A stretch of DNA of 63,618 nt from a virus: positions 1 through 63,618 of IMG/VR virus record IMGVR_UViG_3300045116_000460; one strand, 5' to 3'. Under the pieces are notes generated by a model. The model did not search any database. It was not told the origin of the DNA and was given only the letters and a program-made list of their open reading frames with translations. Below, piece by piece: positions 34,744 to 42,191 of the stretch. The position numbers and the translations under genes are program-made. How positions within the stretch are numbered: the first letter of the stretch is position 1; each line of letters starts with the position of its first letter.

Positions 34744-35223
34744 ATGATTGACTATTCCAAACCGATCTTATGTCTGGACTTCGACGGTGTCATTCATAGT
34801 TACACAAGCGGTTGGAAGGGGGCCAGAAACATTCCAGACATGCCCGTCGCAGGAGCCCTGGAATTTCTGTGCAAAGCAACAGACGAGTTTGACGTTCACA
34901 TCTTTTCAAGCAGGTCCCGGTACTTTGGCGGAAGGAGGGCAATGAAGAGGTGGTTGAGAGATAGGTACACTGAACTAGCTTTTGGGCCAACAGAAATACC
35001 CGCTTGGTTATTGTCTTATATCGGAAGAACAGCATTCGCTGATCCTTGGGATTATGAAGTTGGGTGGGCAGTGAAGAAACTGATTAGCAAGATCAAATTT
35101 CCACTCGAAAAACCCGCCGCACTGGTTACGATAGATGATAGGGCCATTTGTTTCGATGGAACATTCCCATCGTTTAACACAATCAAGGCTTTCAGGCCAT
35201 GGAACAGGAGAAGCCAGCCATGA
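34744..35223 (+). CDS. HAD-family hydrolase
   Basis: A 159-residue HAD-fold protein: DFDGVIHSY near 11-19 (motif I nucleophile Asp and DxD-type Asp), SSRSRYFGG near 55 (motif II), KPAALVTIDDRAI near 128-140 (motif III/IV acidic pair). Phage HAD proteins are usually small phosphatases, some acting on nucleotides. It ends with the ATGA overlap to the next gene. Confidence 0.8.
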   Translation: MIDYSKPILCLDFDGVIHSYTSGWKGARNIPDMPVAGALEFLCKATDEFDVHIFSSRSRYFGGRRAMKRWLRDRYTELAFGPTEIPAWLLSYIGRTAFADPWDYEVGWAVKKLISKIKFPLEKPAALVTIDDRAICFDGTFPSFNTIKAFRPWNRRSQP

Positions 35224-35621
35224 CTAACTATTCAAAACTCACTGATGCGGAATTGAACGAAAAGGCGGCTAGTCTTTGCGGGTGGAAAGACGATCCAGCA
35301 TGCGAGGGCAAGCCCTTTGAGTTTATGTTAGGTCCAGATGGAAAGCCTGGATTTAGACCTGACTACTGCAAGCTGGAGAACCTTGGGTTGTGTGTGAGAG
35401 ACTTTCTACCTGTGCTTAAAGAGAAAATATGGCACAGGGGCAAAGACGCCTTCGACGTTGTGTTGCATGTCGGACATGATTGGCACAGAATTACTGTTAC
35501 CGATGCAAAATGTAACACATCATATGGGGATTTCAGTAAAAACCTAGCACGAATATCTACTGAGTTATTCTGCAAGGCGATGGAGGGCGATGATGACCGA
35601 CTATTCCAAACTTACCGATGA
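35220..35621 (+). CDS. Tandem-duplicated phage protein, copy 1
   Basis: ATG 35220 overlaps the HAD stop and has AGGAGA nine bases upstream, so it is chosen over 35199. The 133 residues begin MTNYSKLTDAELNEKAA and include PDYCKLENLG.CVRDFLPVL and a C-terminal ARISTELFCKAMEG. The next gene repeats the same architecture, so this pair arose by tandem duplication. The start YSKLTD.ELN is like DUF2591/NinX-type phage proteins, a weak clue. Function unknown. Confidence 0.7.
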   Translation: MTNYSKLTDAELNEKAASLCGWKDDPACEGKPFEFMLGPDGKPGFRPDYCKLENLGLCVRDFLPVLKEKIWHRGKDAFDVVLHVGHDWHRITVTDAKCNTSYGDFSKNLARISTELFCKAMEGDDDRLFQTYR

Positions 35622-35958
35622 TCAGTTGAACACGCTCGCTGCGAAGCATTGTGGGTGGACTGACATCGAATTTGAACAAGAATTTATAGAGGGATGGTTC
35701 GGGATACCTCCTAATGCGTCTGAGTCGAGACTCATTCCAGACTATTGCAAACTGGAAAGGCTCGGAAGGTGTATAAGGGACTTTCTCCCTGTCTTGGAAA
35801 AGAAAAAATGGTGCAAAGTGTTGTTTGATATTGGACACGACAATTATTGCAGGGTCATTATCGTCCACGTAAAGGACGAGATAGTACACGGTGACCTCAA
35901 TGATAACCTTGCACGAACCTTCACGGAGCTATTTTGCAAGGCAATGGAGGAGGAATAA
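35593..35958 (+). CDS. Tandem-duplicated phage protein, copy 2
   Basis: A 121-residue paralogue of the gene before (MTDYSKLTDDQLN..A..HCGW, PDYCKLERLG.CIRDFLPVLEKKKW, ARTFTELFCKAMEEE). ATG 35593 is favoured over 35590 by spacing from GGAGGG. It overlaps copy 1 by 29 bases. The two are partly diverged, so the duplication is not recent. Confidence 0.7.
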   Translation: MTDYSKLTDDQLNTLAAKHCGWTDIEFEQEFIEGWFGIPPNASESRLIPDYCKLERLGRCIRDFLPVLEKKKWCKVLFDIGHDNYCRVIIVHVKDEIVHGDLNDNLARTFTELFCKAMEEE

Positions 35959-35959
35959 T

Positions 35960-36184
35960 ATGGAAGACAAAAGTGTGCGTGCTTTTCAACAGGCCGTGCT
36001 TGTGTTCAGCCAAGCCATTGCAGCACTGGCTGAAATGGAGGCCATGGAAGCTGAAAACAATGCTTGCCGGGACAAGGGTTGCGCGGGCGCGTACGGTGCC
36101 GCTGCCTTCTTTGCGGTTCCTGAGAGATTCGGGCTTGACCGGAACAGTGTACTGAAAACATTGAGGTCAATGGAGAGGGAATAA
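35960..36184 (+). CDS. Small paralogue of the 32996 gene
   Basis: A 74-residue protein (AGGAGGAATAAT upstream of ATG 35960). FQQAVLVFSQAIAALAEMEAM..ENNAC..KGCAGAYGAAAFFAV aligns with the middle of the product of 32996-33292, so it is a shortened copy, lacking the N-terminal 30 residues. Function unknown. Confidence 0.7.
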   Translation: MEDKSVRAFQQAVLVFSQAIAALAEMEAMEAENNACRDKGCAGAYGAAAFFAVPERFGLDRNSVLKTLRSMERE

Positions 36185-36185
36185 A

Positions 36186-36491
36186 GTGCCTAAGTTCCGG
36201 ATGACCAAAGCGGAGGCCCAACTGATAGTAGACGCAATAGTGGTATGGGAAAACGGACAGAATGAGGAAGGAATAGAAGCTGGTTGTATTGACGCATGTC
36301 CTCTATGCAGCAAGTATTTTTATAGTATGTGCGCCGAATGCCCAGTTGCTAGGTACACAGGAGAACTTAATTGTAATGGAACCCCTCATCCATTTCAGTT
36401 CGGGAGGGACGAGGACATCCGCATGATACAGATAATTGCTTTTGGTCTCAAGATGCTTGACGATGCTGGATATGAGATTGTGGAGGAATAA
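36186..36491 (+). CDS. Cysteine-containing small protein, GTG start
   Basis: GTG 36186 with GAGAGGGA before it gives 101 residues. A Cys cluster CPLCSKYFYSMCAECPVARYTG (in parts CPLC, CAECP) lies near residues 38-58; a helical C-terminus follows. It resembles no family known to me. It is directly upstream of the duplicated zinc finger gene. Confidence 0.65.
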   Translation: MPKFRMTKAEAQLIVDAIVVWENGQNEEGIEAGCIDACPLCSKYFYSMCAECPVARYTGELNCNGTPHPFQFGRDEDIRMIQIIAFGLKMLDDAGYEIVEE

Positions 36492-36492
36492 C

Positions 36493-36927
36493 ATGCCGAT
36501 TTATATGGACTTCAGAATGCCCTGTAGTTGTCCTTGCTATTACCTCCAGCGTGCCAAGGTTCCGCATAAGTGTCCCGTCTGTGACGGAACCGGACTCGTG
36601 AGTAAGCCACCTGGCATTGCAGGGGATCAACCTACTTGGTCGCGTAACGATGCGAGTCCGTATCCCTGCAAAGCCTGTGACGGCACTGGAATATTGAGGA
36701 ATAACATGTCGATTTGTATTGACTTTAGAGTCCATCGTGATTGCCCTCTATATCATTATACATATAGGAAGGATGCCAAAACTCCCCACAAGTGCCCAGT
36801 ATGTGATGGAACTGGTCTTGTCAGCAAGCCACCTGGCATTGCAGGAGATCAGCCTACTTGGTCGAGTAACGATGCGAGTCCGTATCCCTGCAAAGCCTGT
36901 GACGGCACTGGAATATTGTGGGGCTAA
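36493..36927 (+). CDS. Fused double zinc-finger protein
   Basis: A 144-residue protein starting ATG 36493 behind GGAGGAATAAC. It is a head-to-tail repeat of one 71-residue unit: each has a short Cys-containing start, then CPVCDGTGLVSKPPG and CKACDGTGIL, like the DnaJ zinc repeat CxxCxGxG. The second unit starts at Met72 (ATG 36706), still preceded by GAGGAATAAC, the same leader as the first. So a whole gene with its ribosome binding site was duplicated and the first stop was lost. Function unknown; possibly nucleic acid or chaperone-type binding. Confidence 0.75.
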   Translation: MPIYMDFRMPCSCPCYYLQRAKVPHKCPVCDGTGLVSKPPGIAGDQPTWSRNDASPYPCKACDGTGILRNNMSICIDFRVHRDCPLYHYTYRKDAKTPHKCPVCDGTGLVSKPPGIAGDQPTWSSNDASPYPCKACDGTGILWG

Positions 36928-36928
36928 C

Positions 36929-37903
36929 GTGACCCCGTGGTTTCAGGAAGGCTGCATCACGATCTACAACGCAGATGTCATGGACGCCCTGCGCGGCATC
37001 GAGAGCGAATCCATCCAGTGTGTAGTGACTAGCCCGCCCTACTGGGGCCTACGTGATTACGGCGTTGATGGGCAGATCGGTCTAGAGGCGACGCCAGATA
37101 AGTATGTCACAACGATGGTTACCGTTTTTCACGAGGTATGGAGGGTGCTCAAGGATGACGGGACGCTCTGGCTCAACATGGGGGACTGCTACGCAACGAG
37201 GGTTGGTAAGGGTGGTATGCATAACAAAAACAACGCCGGAAAACAGGCATATCGGATAATCGACGGAGGATTCATCCAACCGAACAGGTTGCCCATTCCC
37301 GGTTTCAAGCCGAAAGACCTTGTGGGTATGCCTTGGCGCATGGCCTTCGCCCTGCAAGCCGATGGGTGGTATCTGCGATCCGACATCATTTGGGCAAAGC
37401 CGAATCCCATGCCCGAGAGTGTTAAAGACCGGCCGACCAAGGCGCACGAGTATCTGTTCCTGCTGACGAAGCAGGAGAGGTATTTCTACGACCAGGAGGC
37501 CATCATGGAACCCGGTGTCGCCCGTAATCATCATGATGCAACAGGACTAGGCTATTGCGCTCCTGGGCAGACGCCACAGCGCGGGAATCGAATGGCAAAG
37601 AAGGAGCAATGTTCCGGGATGAGGAATGTCCGCTCCGTTTGGACAATCGCACCGCAAGCGTTTTCAGGGGCACATTTTGCCACCTTTCCAGAGGCCCTTG
37701 TGGTGCCATGCGTGAAGGCCGGCAGCCGAGAGGGGGACACGGTGCTCGACCCGTTTGCCGGATCAGGAACAGTCGGCCTTGTGGCCATGAAATTGGGCAG
37801 GAAGGCCATCCTGATAGATCTAAATGAAGCGTATTGCAAGCTCATGATAGAACGTATCGGCCAGCCCAATTTGCTGTGCACCACGGAGAAAAACAAGCCG
37901 TGA
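36929..37903 (+). CDS. Beta-class DNA methyltransferase
   Basis: A 324-residue SAM-dependent DNA methyltransferase. TSPPYWGLRDYG (residues 34-45) is motif IV of amino-methylating enzymes, and DPFAGSGTVGLVAMKLGRKAI near 275-295 (in parts) is motif I; the order IV then I is beta class. It methylates adenine N6 or cytosine N4; the SPPY motif does not settle which. GTG 36929 follows TGGGGCTAAC, which matches the leader seen before the two zinc fingers, so I take it. Composition is G+C-rich, unlike the phage backbone, which suggests transfer. It may protect phage DNA from host enzymes. Confidence 0.88.
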   Translation: MTPWFQEGCITIYNADVMDALRGIESESIQCVVTSPPYWGLRDYGVDGQIGLEATPDKYVTTMVTVFHEVWRVLKDDGTLWLNMGDCYATRVGKGGMHNKNNAGKQAYRIIDGGFIQPNRLPIPGFKPKDLVGMPWRMAFALQADGWYLRSDIIWAKPNPMPESVKDRPTKAHEYLFLLTKQERYFYDQEAIMEPGVARNHHDATGLGYCAPGQTPQRGNRMAKKEQCSGMRNVRSVWTIAPQAFSGAHFATFPEALVVPCVKAGSREGDTVLDPFAGSGTVGLVAMKLGRKAILIDLNEAYCKLMIERIGQPNLLCTTEKNKP

Positions 37904-38097
37904 AAAGAGAAGAAGCAAGACAATTGTACCTACCTGGGAGGCGTATGATCAGATACGGCGATGAAGATAATCTCATCCCATCCTGGCTCATCGTCCGACA
38001 TTTCCGCAACAAACAAACGGGCAATCCCGCCAGAAATGCGAAGAAGAAAGGAGGGAAATTCAAAAATAGTATAGCTAGAAAATTAAATAACAAATAA
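37900..38097 (+). CDS. Small basic protein
   Basis: GTG 37900 overlaps the methyltransferase stop (GTGA), with GGAGA upstream, giving 65 residues. The chain is strongly basic (NAKKKGGKFKNSIARKLNNK at the end), so it may bind nucleic acid. It is the last gene of the G+C-rich island and its own 3' end already looks A/T-rich. Function unknown. Confidence 0.6.
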   Translation: MKREEARQLYLPGRRMIRYGDEDNLIPSWLIVRHFRNKQTGNPARNAKKKGGKFKNSIARKLNNK

Positions 38098-38108
38098 AGG
38101 AGGGCATA

Positions 38109-38480
38109 ATGAAAAAGATTATCATGATTGTGATTGCATTGTTTATGTTTGTTCCTCTTCTTGTAGCTCAAGAAGCATTGGTCTGGAATCCCAAGGGCCT
38201 TACTTGGGACCACAACACCGAAACAGATCTTGCTGGCTATTTTATTTATGAATCATCGACCCCTGGTGACCCTGAACATGGGACGTATTTTATTTCAATA
38301 CCAGCCGGCACAAATGTTTTTGAATTTCCAACAAATCAAAATTATGCAGAAGGAATTTTTTACTGGGTTACTACTGCATATGACGTAGCAGGAAATGAGA
38401 GTGGATTTTCTAATCAAGTGACAGCCGGATTTGATCATGTACCGCCTGCTCCACCTGTTGGTTGCAAGGCATACAAGTAA
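38109..38480 (+). CDS. Exported fibronectin type III-like protein
   Basis: A 123-residue protein with a signal peptide (KK, then a hydrophobic run to about residue 20, LVAQEA as cleavage region). The rest is one beta-sandwich domain: WDHNTETDLAGYFIY and AYDVAGNESGFSN are typical of fibronectin type III repeats. It would leave the cytoplasm, perhaps staying in the host envelope or on its surface. A role in superinfection exclusion or adhesion is possible, not shown. AGGAGGG stands before the start. Confidence 0.75.
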   Translation: MKKIIMIVIALFMFVPLLVAQEALVWNPKGLTWDHNTETDLAGYFIYESSTPGDPEHGTYFISIPAGTNVFEFPTNQNYAEGIFYWVTTAYDVAGNESGFSNQVTAGFDHVPPAPPVGCKAYK

Positions 38481-38489
38481 AGCAAAAAA

Positions 38490-38505
38490 GGGGGCGAAAG
38501 CCCCC
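38490..38505. terminator. GGGGGC hairpin, possible terminator
   Basis: GGGGGC-GAAA-GCCCCC folds into a strong stem with a GNRA loop, just after the exported protein gene. Rightward it lacks a good T run (TATTT); read leftward it is followed by six T. It may act mainly as an mRNA-stabilising hairpin or leftward terminator. The same stem appears at 55224-55250 and 62951-62966. Confidence 0.6.
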
Positions 38506-38521
38506 TATTTGGAGAATTAAA

Positions 38522-39043
38522 ATGGAAAAAGGGAAATTTATCGAGATTTTCAAAGAATACCTTACATCCTTTTTAGATTCTCAAGGATATAAGAATTTTA
38601 TTGCAGGCAGCAAACGATTTGGATACGATTCAGAAACATCTGATTTAGATATCATAGTCTATGCTGAAAACAATTATAAACATGATTCTCTTCTATCTTT
38701 TTTTATAGAAAATGGATTTATTCGAGCAGGATCATCATACGGAGAAAACGTATCTTCAGTATGGTCTCTTGGAAATAAAATTCACATCAATGTTTTTAAT
38801 AATGAAAAAGAATACGAAAATCTTCGTGAAGAACATCTTGCTGTTGAGAAAGTTCTCAAAAAAAACCCAATACTAATAAAGTTTATCAAAGAAATTAAGC
38901 TATATGCCCCTATAAAGGGCTCGTTTATATATCGCTCGTTGATTAATTGTTTTTCAGACGAAGAAATCAAAATATCAGCAGAAAACTCGGAAAAGACGAA
39001 TAAAAAGAAAACCATTTCAATAAAGGAATTTGTAGATGCTTGA
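38522..39043 (+). CDS. Minimal nucleotidyltransferase-like protein
   Basis: A 173-residue protein starting at ATG 38522 behind TTGGAG. AGSKRFGYDSETSDLDIIVY (about 28-47) is the GS...D.D pattern of the nucleotidyltransferase fold, with both metal-binding Asp. The C-terminal half is helical. Such proteins modify RNA, proteins or small molecules with nucleotides, some acting as toxins. Substrate and partner are unknown. Confidence 0.7.
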   Translation: MEKGKFIEIFKEYLTSFLDSQGYKNFIAGSKRFGYDSETSDLDIIVYAENNYKHDSLLSFFIENGFIRAGSSYGENVSSVWSLGNKIHINVFNNEKEYENLREEHLAVEKVLKKNPILIKFIKEIKLYAPIKGSFIYRSLINCFSDEEIKISAENSEKTNKKKTISIKEFVDA

Positions 39044-39278
39044 ACTAATTAAAAATCCACATGAAGGTCAATTATACATTGACGATGAAGGGAAAAGATG
39101 GTTTTATATACATAGTAACTGGAAAGAAATCAAATATTCTACAGTAACAAGTGGTGGAACAATGGCAATGAATGGAACGGATATAGGTCAACCATTCATG
39201 AAACCAAGGAAACGGGCAATACCAATCATGGATTTTTTGGGGGGTACAAAATGCGAGGGACAATCACAAAACGATTAA
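39036..39278 (+). CDS. Small unknown protein
   Basis: An 80-residue protein with AAGGA before ATG 39036. GQLYIDDEGKRWFYIHSNWKEIKY near the start is a beta-rich segment; the end carries a basic PRKRAIPI stretch. Overlaps the previous gene by eight bases. Not recognised. Confidence 0.6.
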   Translation: MLELIKNPHEGQLYIDDEGKRWFYIHSNWKEIKYSTVTSGGTMAMNGTDIGQPFMKPRKRAIPIMDFLGGTKCEGQSQND

Positions 39279-39541
39279 GAAGGCAAGCGCATGAAGAAAC
39301 AAAAGGAACCTATGCAAAAAACAGAATTGAGTACTACACCCAAAAGGGTGAAAAATTCATCGTGGTCGATTGCTTTAGAGGGAGATATCAAGCCCTTAAA
39401 CAACTCTACAAAATTGCAAAGCATATCTATCCAAGCAAAAAAATGCCCAAGCTGCGAATCATGCCTGTACCAAAACAAAATCGGGGATCTCAAGGGGTGG
39501 GCTTGTCCGATATGCGGGAATTTCTGGATATTTTACAATAA
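39251..39541 (+). CDS. Small basic phage protein, overlaps second frame
   Basis: A 96-residue protein. The first part, RGTITKRLRRQAHEE..., YQALKQLYK, is the pattern of a common small phage protein near late genes. After the A7 run at 39437-39443 the frame reads on without conserved features, while the +1 frame carries a zinc ribbon. So the real product may cross frames here. GGGG and GTAC lie before ATG 39251. The true 3' end is uncertain. Confidence 0.6.
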   Translation: MRGTITKRLRRQAHEETKGTYAKNRIEYYTQKGEKFIVVDCFRGRYQALKQLYKIAKHIYPSKKMPKLRIMPVPKQNRGSQGVGLSDMREFLDILQ

Positions 39542-39551
39542 TGATTATTAA
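39291..39551 (+). CDS. Zinc-ribbon frame, possible shifted extension
   Basis: In the +1 frame relative to 39251, an 86-residue reading ends with KKCPSCESCLYQNKIGDLKGW then CPICGNFW, a convincing zinc ribbon. Its start ATG 39291 has only a weak signal (GAAGG). It may be the second half of the previous gene reached by slippage on A7 at 39437-39443, or a separate overlapping gene. Confidence 0.5.
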   Translation: MKKQKEPMQKTELSTTPKRVKNSSWSIALEGDIKPLNNSTKLQSISIQAKKCPSCESCLYQNKIGDLKGWACPICGNFWIFYNNDY

Positions 39552-39676
39552 AGATATATCAAGGTAAAATCAGAACTTAACCAGTTATGTGAAATAATAG
39601 ATAAGAATGCCCCTCTAGCTCACAAAAAGTAGGGAAAAATCGTAGTTTTCAATCAAGGCAACCTTCGCCCCCCCAG

Positions 39677-39712
39677 AAAAAACCCCTTAAAATCGATTTT
39701 TAAGGGGTTTTT
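39677..39712. terminator. Bidirectional terminator between the two arms
   Basis: AAAAACCCCTTAAAA and its inverted copy TTTTAAGGGGTTTTT, around a short loop, form a stem with T runs on both sides. It lies where the rightward genes (ending 39551) and leftward genes (ending 39739) converge, so it can stop RNA polymerase from both sides. The rest of 39552-39738 holds no gene that I can see. Confidence 0.85.
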
Positions 39713-39738
39713 CTTAAAAATGCTTATAAATCAATAAC

Positions 39739-39924
39739 TTAATCAGGTACGGCGGCCTTTTTAATGAAATATGTACTTCCTGGCGGCACTGCATTTTTAA
39801 GCGCCTCAATGTCAGCATAAGTTGGGTCATCAACCTGCCATGCCTTTATAATCTGGATCGCGGCAGGTACACCATATTTAGCCAGGAGTTCAATAATCAT
39901 TTGAGCAAATGCTAATTCTTGCAT
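39739..39924 (-). CDS. Very small protein, last gene of the leftward arm
   Basis: A 61-residue, mildly helical and hydrophobic protein (FAQMIIELLAKYGVPAAIQIIKAW). AAGGAGAAT precedes the start. It resembles small proteins found next to lysis or tail genes, but no clear membrane span or catalytic residue is seen. Function unknown. Confidence 0.6.
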   Translation of the reverse strand: MQELAFAQMIIELLAKYGVPAAIQIIKAWQVDDPTYADIEALKNAVPPGSTYFIKKAAVPD

Positions 39925-39936
39925 AATCGATTCTCC

Positions 39937-40326
39937 TTATTTACCTGTTGACTGTTGGAGATATTTAGTTACGATATTACTAATTTCGGTTGCTAATTTG
40001 GATAATTCAACTAACGCAATTTCGATTTGTTCTTGAAGAGGTTTTTTAGCAACTTCATCTTTATCTAAGGCATCGTACATTTTCAAAAGTTCACATAGCA
40101 TTTGATGTATTGCACGATATTTATCGTGAATAATGATAATGTCATCTTTTTGCTGTTCATTTATAATATCCTGAGTATATAAATCACCAGCAATCTTCAT
40201 TGCAGTATCTACCGCAATTCTGGTTGAATCAAGAGTAGAATATGCATTTTTTTTGAAATTAGCACATCCAACCATCAACCCTACGACCATTAGAATAATC
40301 ACTACATTACTTGGCTGTCTTTTCAT
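39937..40326 (-). CDS. Lipoprotein, possible spanin
   Basis: A 129-residue protein: a basic start, a hydrophobic run and GLMVGC (residues 16-21), a lipobox-like site so that Cys21 would be lipidated; then a long coiled-coil-like helix. A lipoprotein with a periplasmic helix at the end of the late arm fits a spanin that fuses inner and outer membranes, or an exclusion lipoprotein. Met at the -3 site is not ideal. No endolysin or holin is visible near it. Confidence 0.55.
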   Translation of the reverse strand: MKRQPSNVVIILMVVGLMVGCANFKKNAYSTLDSTRIAVDTAMKIAGDLYTQDIINEQQKDDIIIIHDKYRAIHQMLCELLKMYDALDKDEVAKKPLQEQIEIALVELSKLATEISNIVTKYLQQSTGK

Positions 40327-40338
40327 AATTATCCTCCT

Positions 40339-40896
40339 TTATTTTGTAATAATGCAAATCCCTTTATAGATCTTTATTGATCGACAAGAATAAATACCAA
40401 GCAGCAATTCTTCGACTATCTCCTTTATCATTATGGTTGCCGGAACACCATCCTTTATATAAAACCCATTTTCATACCTATTGGTTTGTGTGCCAAGATC
40501 TTCAATTACATAGCCTATTTTGGTGTAAGGATATAATAATCTGAATGATGTTTTAATATCATTGCTGAAATGCGAACCATCATCAATCACTATATCAGGA
40601 TAGCCGTTTGTATTTAATATTTTATCGATAAATTCTTTATTGGTTGCATCCCCAATTTGGATCTTTATTCTATCCTCTTCAAAATAACAATGCCCATGAA
40701 GTTCTAGGCCAATTATCAAAGCATTTGGAAAATATTCCTTAAAGGCCCTTACACTCCCACCACGATTAACACCTATTTCAAATACTGATTTGATCTCATT
40801 TCGAAGGTGGCAAAACGATTCATCGTAAGCGATACCATAACCAGCCTGCGATTTATCAGTATCATATCTTGAAAAAATTTCGTTAAAATTGTCCAT
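40339..40896 (-). CDS. TylF/CmcI-like SAM methyltransferase
   Basis: A 185-residue class I methyltransferase: KSVFEIGVNRGGSVRAFKEYFP (in parts FEIGVNRGGS, about 38-47) is the SAM site, LIIGLELHG the acidic second strand, and DIVIDDGSHFS near 96 resembles the metal-binding DDGSH of sugar O-methyltransferases. It probably methylates a sugar hydroxyl in the glycan made by the neighbouring glycosyltransferases. Last enzyme of the sugar cassette. Confidence 0.8.
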   Translation of the reverse strand: MDNFNEIFSRYDTDKSQAGYGIAYDESFCHLRNEIKSVFEIGVNRGGSVRAFKEYFPNALIIGLELHGHCYFEEDRIKIQIGDATNKEFIDKILNTNGYPDIVIDDGSHFSNDIKTSFRLLYPYTKIGYVIEDLGTQTNRYENGFYIKDGVPATIMIKEIVEELLLGIYSCRSIKIYKGICIITK

Positions 40897-40907
40897 AATA
40901 TTTATAA

Positions 40908-42191
40908 TTATAGCAAATTAACCAATTCCTTTAAATTTTTATCATCTGGAAATGCATCAAGATACTGTCTCGGACTACCCTTACTGGATGATCTCCATTG
41001 AAGATTTGAATTAAATAAGTCCAAAATTTTGGTAACAGATCCTTGTTCTAGTATTTTTCCATACTCACCTAATGATTCCATATAGATATTGTAACCTTTA
41101 CTTCTATCTTTATCTTGATCCATTTCCCATTTATGATTTTGCTTTTCACTAAGACTATCAAAAATTTTATTCCATGCTCTGACCATGTTGCCAGAATCAT
41201 ATAACTTTGTTACATGATCTTTGATTAGATTTACAATGCTTTCTCGTTTATGTCTATCTCGATATAGAAGCTTGATATTGTGAATATATTCTTCTTCATC
41301 ATGACAAATAAATTTTACAAGACTTTGAAAAAGAATATATTCCTCTGCTGGATTTTTCATAACAATGGGGATGATTCCTGCTGCAATCGCTTCACCAAGG
41401 ACCTGTTCACAAGTACCAAAATGGTCAGGATTTAGTGGATAACCAAATACATCAATTATTGCCAAATACGGTCTGACATCATCAATTACACCAGTAAACA
41501 CAAACTTAGATTCAAGCCCTCTCTCTTTTACTTGTTGTTTGATTTTTTGTAAATCACACCCTCCACCACACATGATAAATTTTACATCAGGAATATCTAT
41601 TTTACTGCAAAAATCGATGAAATTCGGGTGCAGCTTTGAATAATCAAGAGTACCAACAAACCCAATGTTAAACCCTTCATGAGGAATGGGTTTTACATCT
41701 AGATACTTGTCTATATTTCCGGTCGTCCATATGTGCCCAAGTTTGTTGTTATCTTTCAAATTTCTTATATTATCTGCTTTATAGCTTATAGGAGAAGAAA
41801 AAATCAATCGATCACAAAAATCAATCAATTTCTTTGGAAATACATATGGAGCACGAAGTCCTGATACATGTGACCATATGCACATTCTACATTTTGGCAA
41901 ATCAGGATAAAGCAAATATTCAAATAAATAAGGATGATTCCAATAATGAACTACAACAATATCTGATTCATCCATACCTTTAAAAAGTTCTTCTTTATTA
42001 TTTCTAAGATTTTCTTTTACCAATTCTTTATCATAAGAACTGTAATAATTATTATTCAAACAAAAAATTTTATGCTTGTTAATTTTATCGGTGTCAATCC
42101 AATTCATAAGAACTGACCCAATTCCACCACCTAAATGCACGGTCACATGAGCTACTTTATAAATCAATAAACTCTCTCTTGAATCCGTCAT
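40908..42191 (-). CDS. GT4-type glycosyltransferase
   Basis: A 427-residue GT-B fold enzyme. HLGGGIGSVLMNW near the start marks the acceptor side; FNIGFVGTLDYSKLHPN (in parts NIGFVGTLDY), FTGVIDDVRPYLAIIDVFGYPL and LGEAIAAGIIPIV near 245-270 are the GT4 donor-site hallmarks. It transfers a sugar from a nucleotide donor. It overlaps the upstream methyltransferase gene by 35 bases, so the two are coupled. Confidence 0.85.
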   Translation of the reverse strand: MTDSRESLLIYKVAHVTVHLGGGIGSVLMNWIDTDKINKHKIFCLNNNYYSSYDKELVKENLRNNKEELFKGMDESDIVVVHYWNHPYLFEYLLYPDLPKCRMCIWSHVSGLRAPYVFPKKLIDFCDRLIFSSPISYKADNIRNLKDNNKLGHIWTTGNIDKYLDVKPIPHEGFNIGFVGTLDYSKLHPNFIDFCSKIDIPDVKFIMCGGGCDLQKIKQQVKERGLESKFVFTGVIDDVRPYLAIIDVFGYPLNPDHFGTCEQVLGEAIAAGIIPIVMKNPAEEYILFQSLVKFICHDEEEYIHNIKLLYRDRHKRESIVNLIKDHVTKLYDSGNMVRAWNKIFDSLSEKQNHKWEMDQDKDRSKGYNIYMESLGEYGKILEQGSVTKILDLFNSNLQWRSSSKGSPRQYLDAFPDDKNLKELVNLL

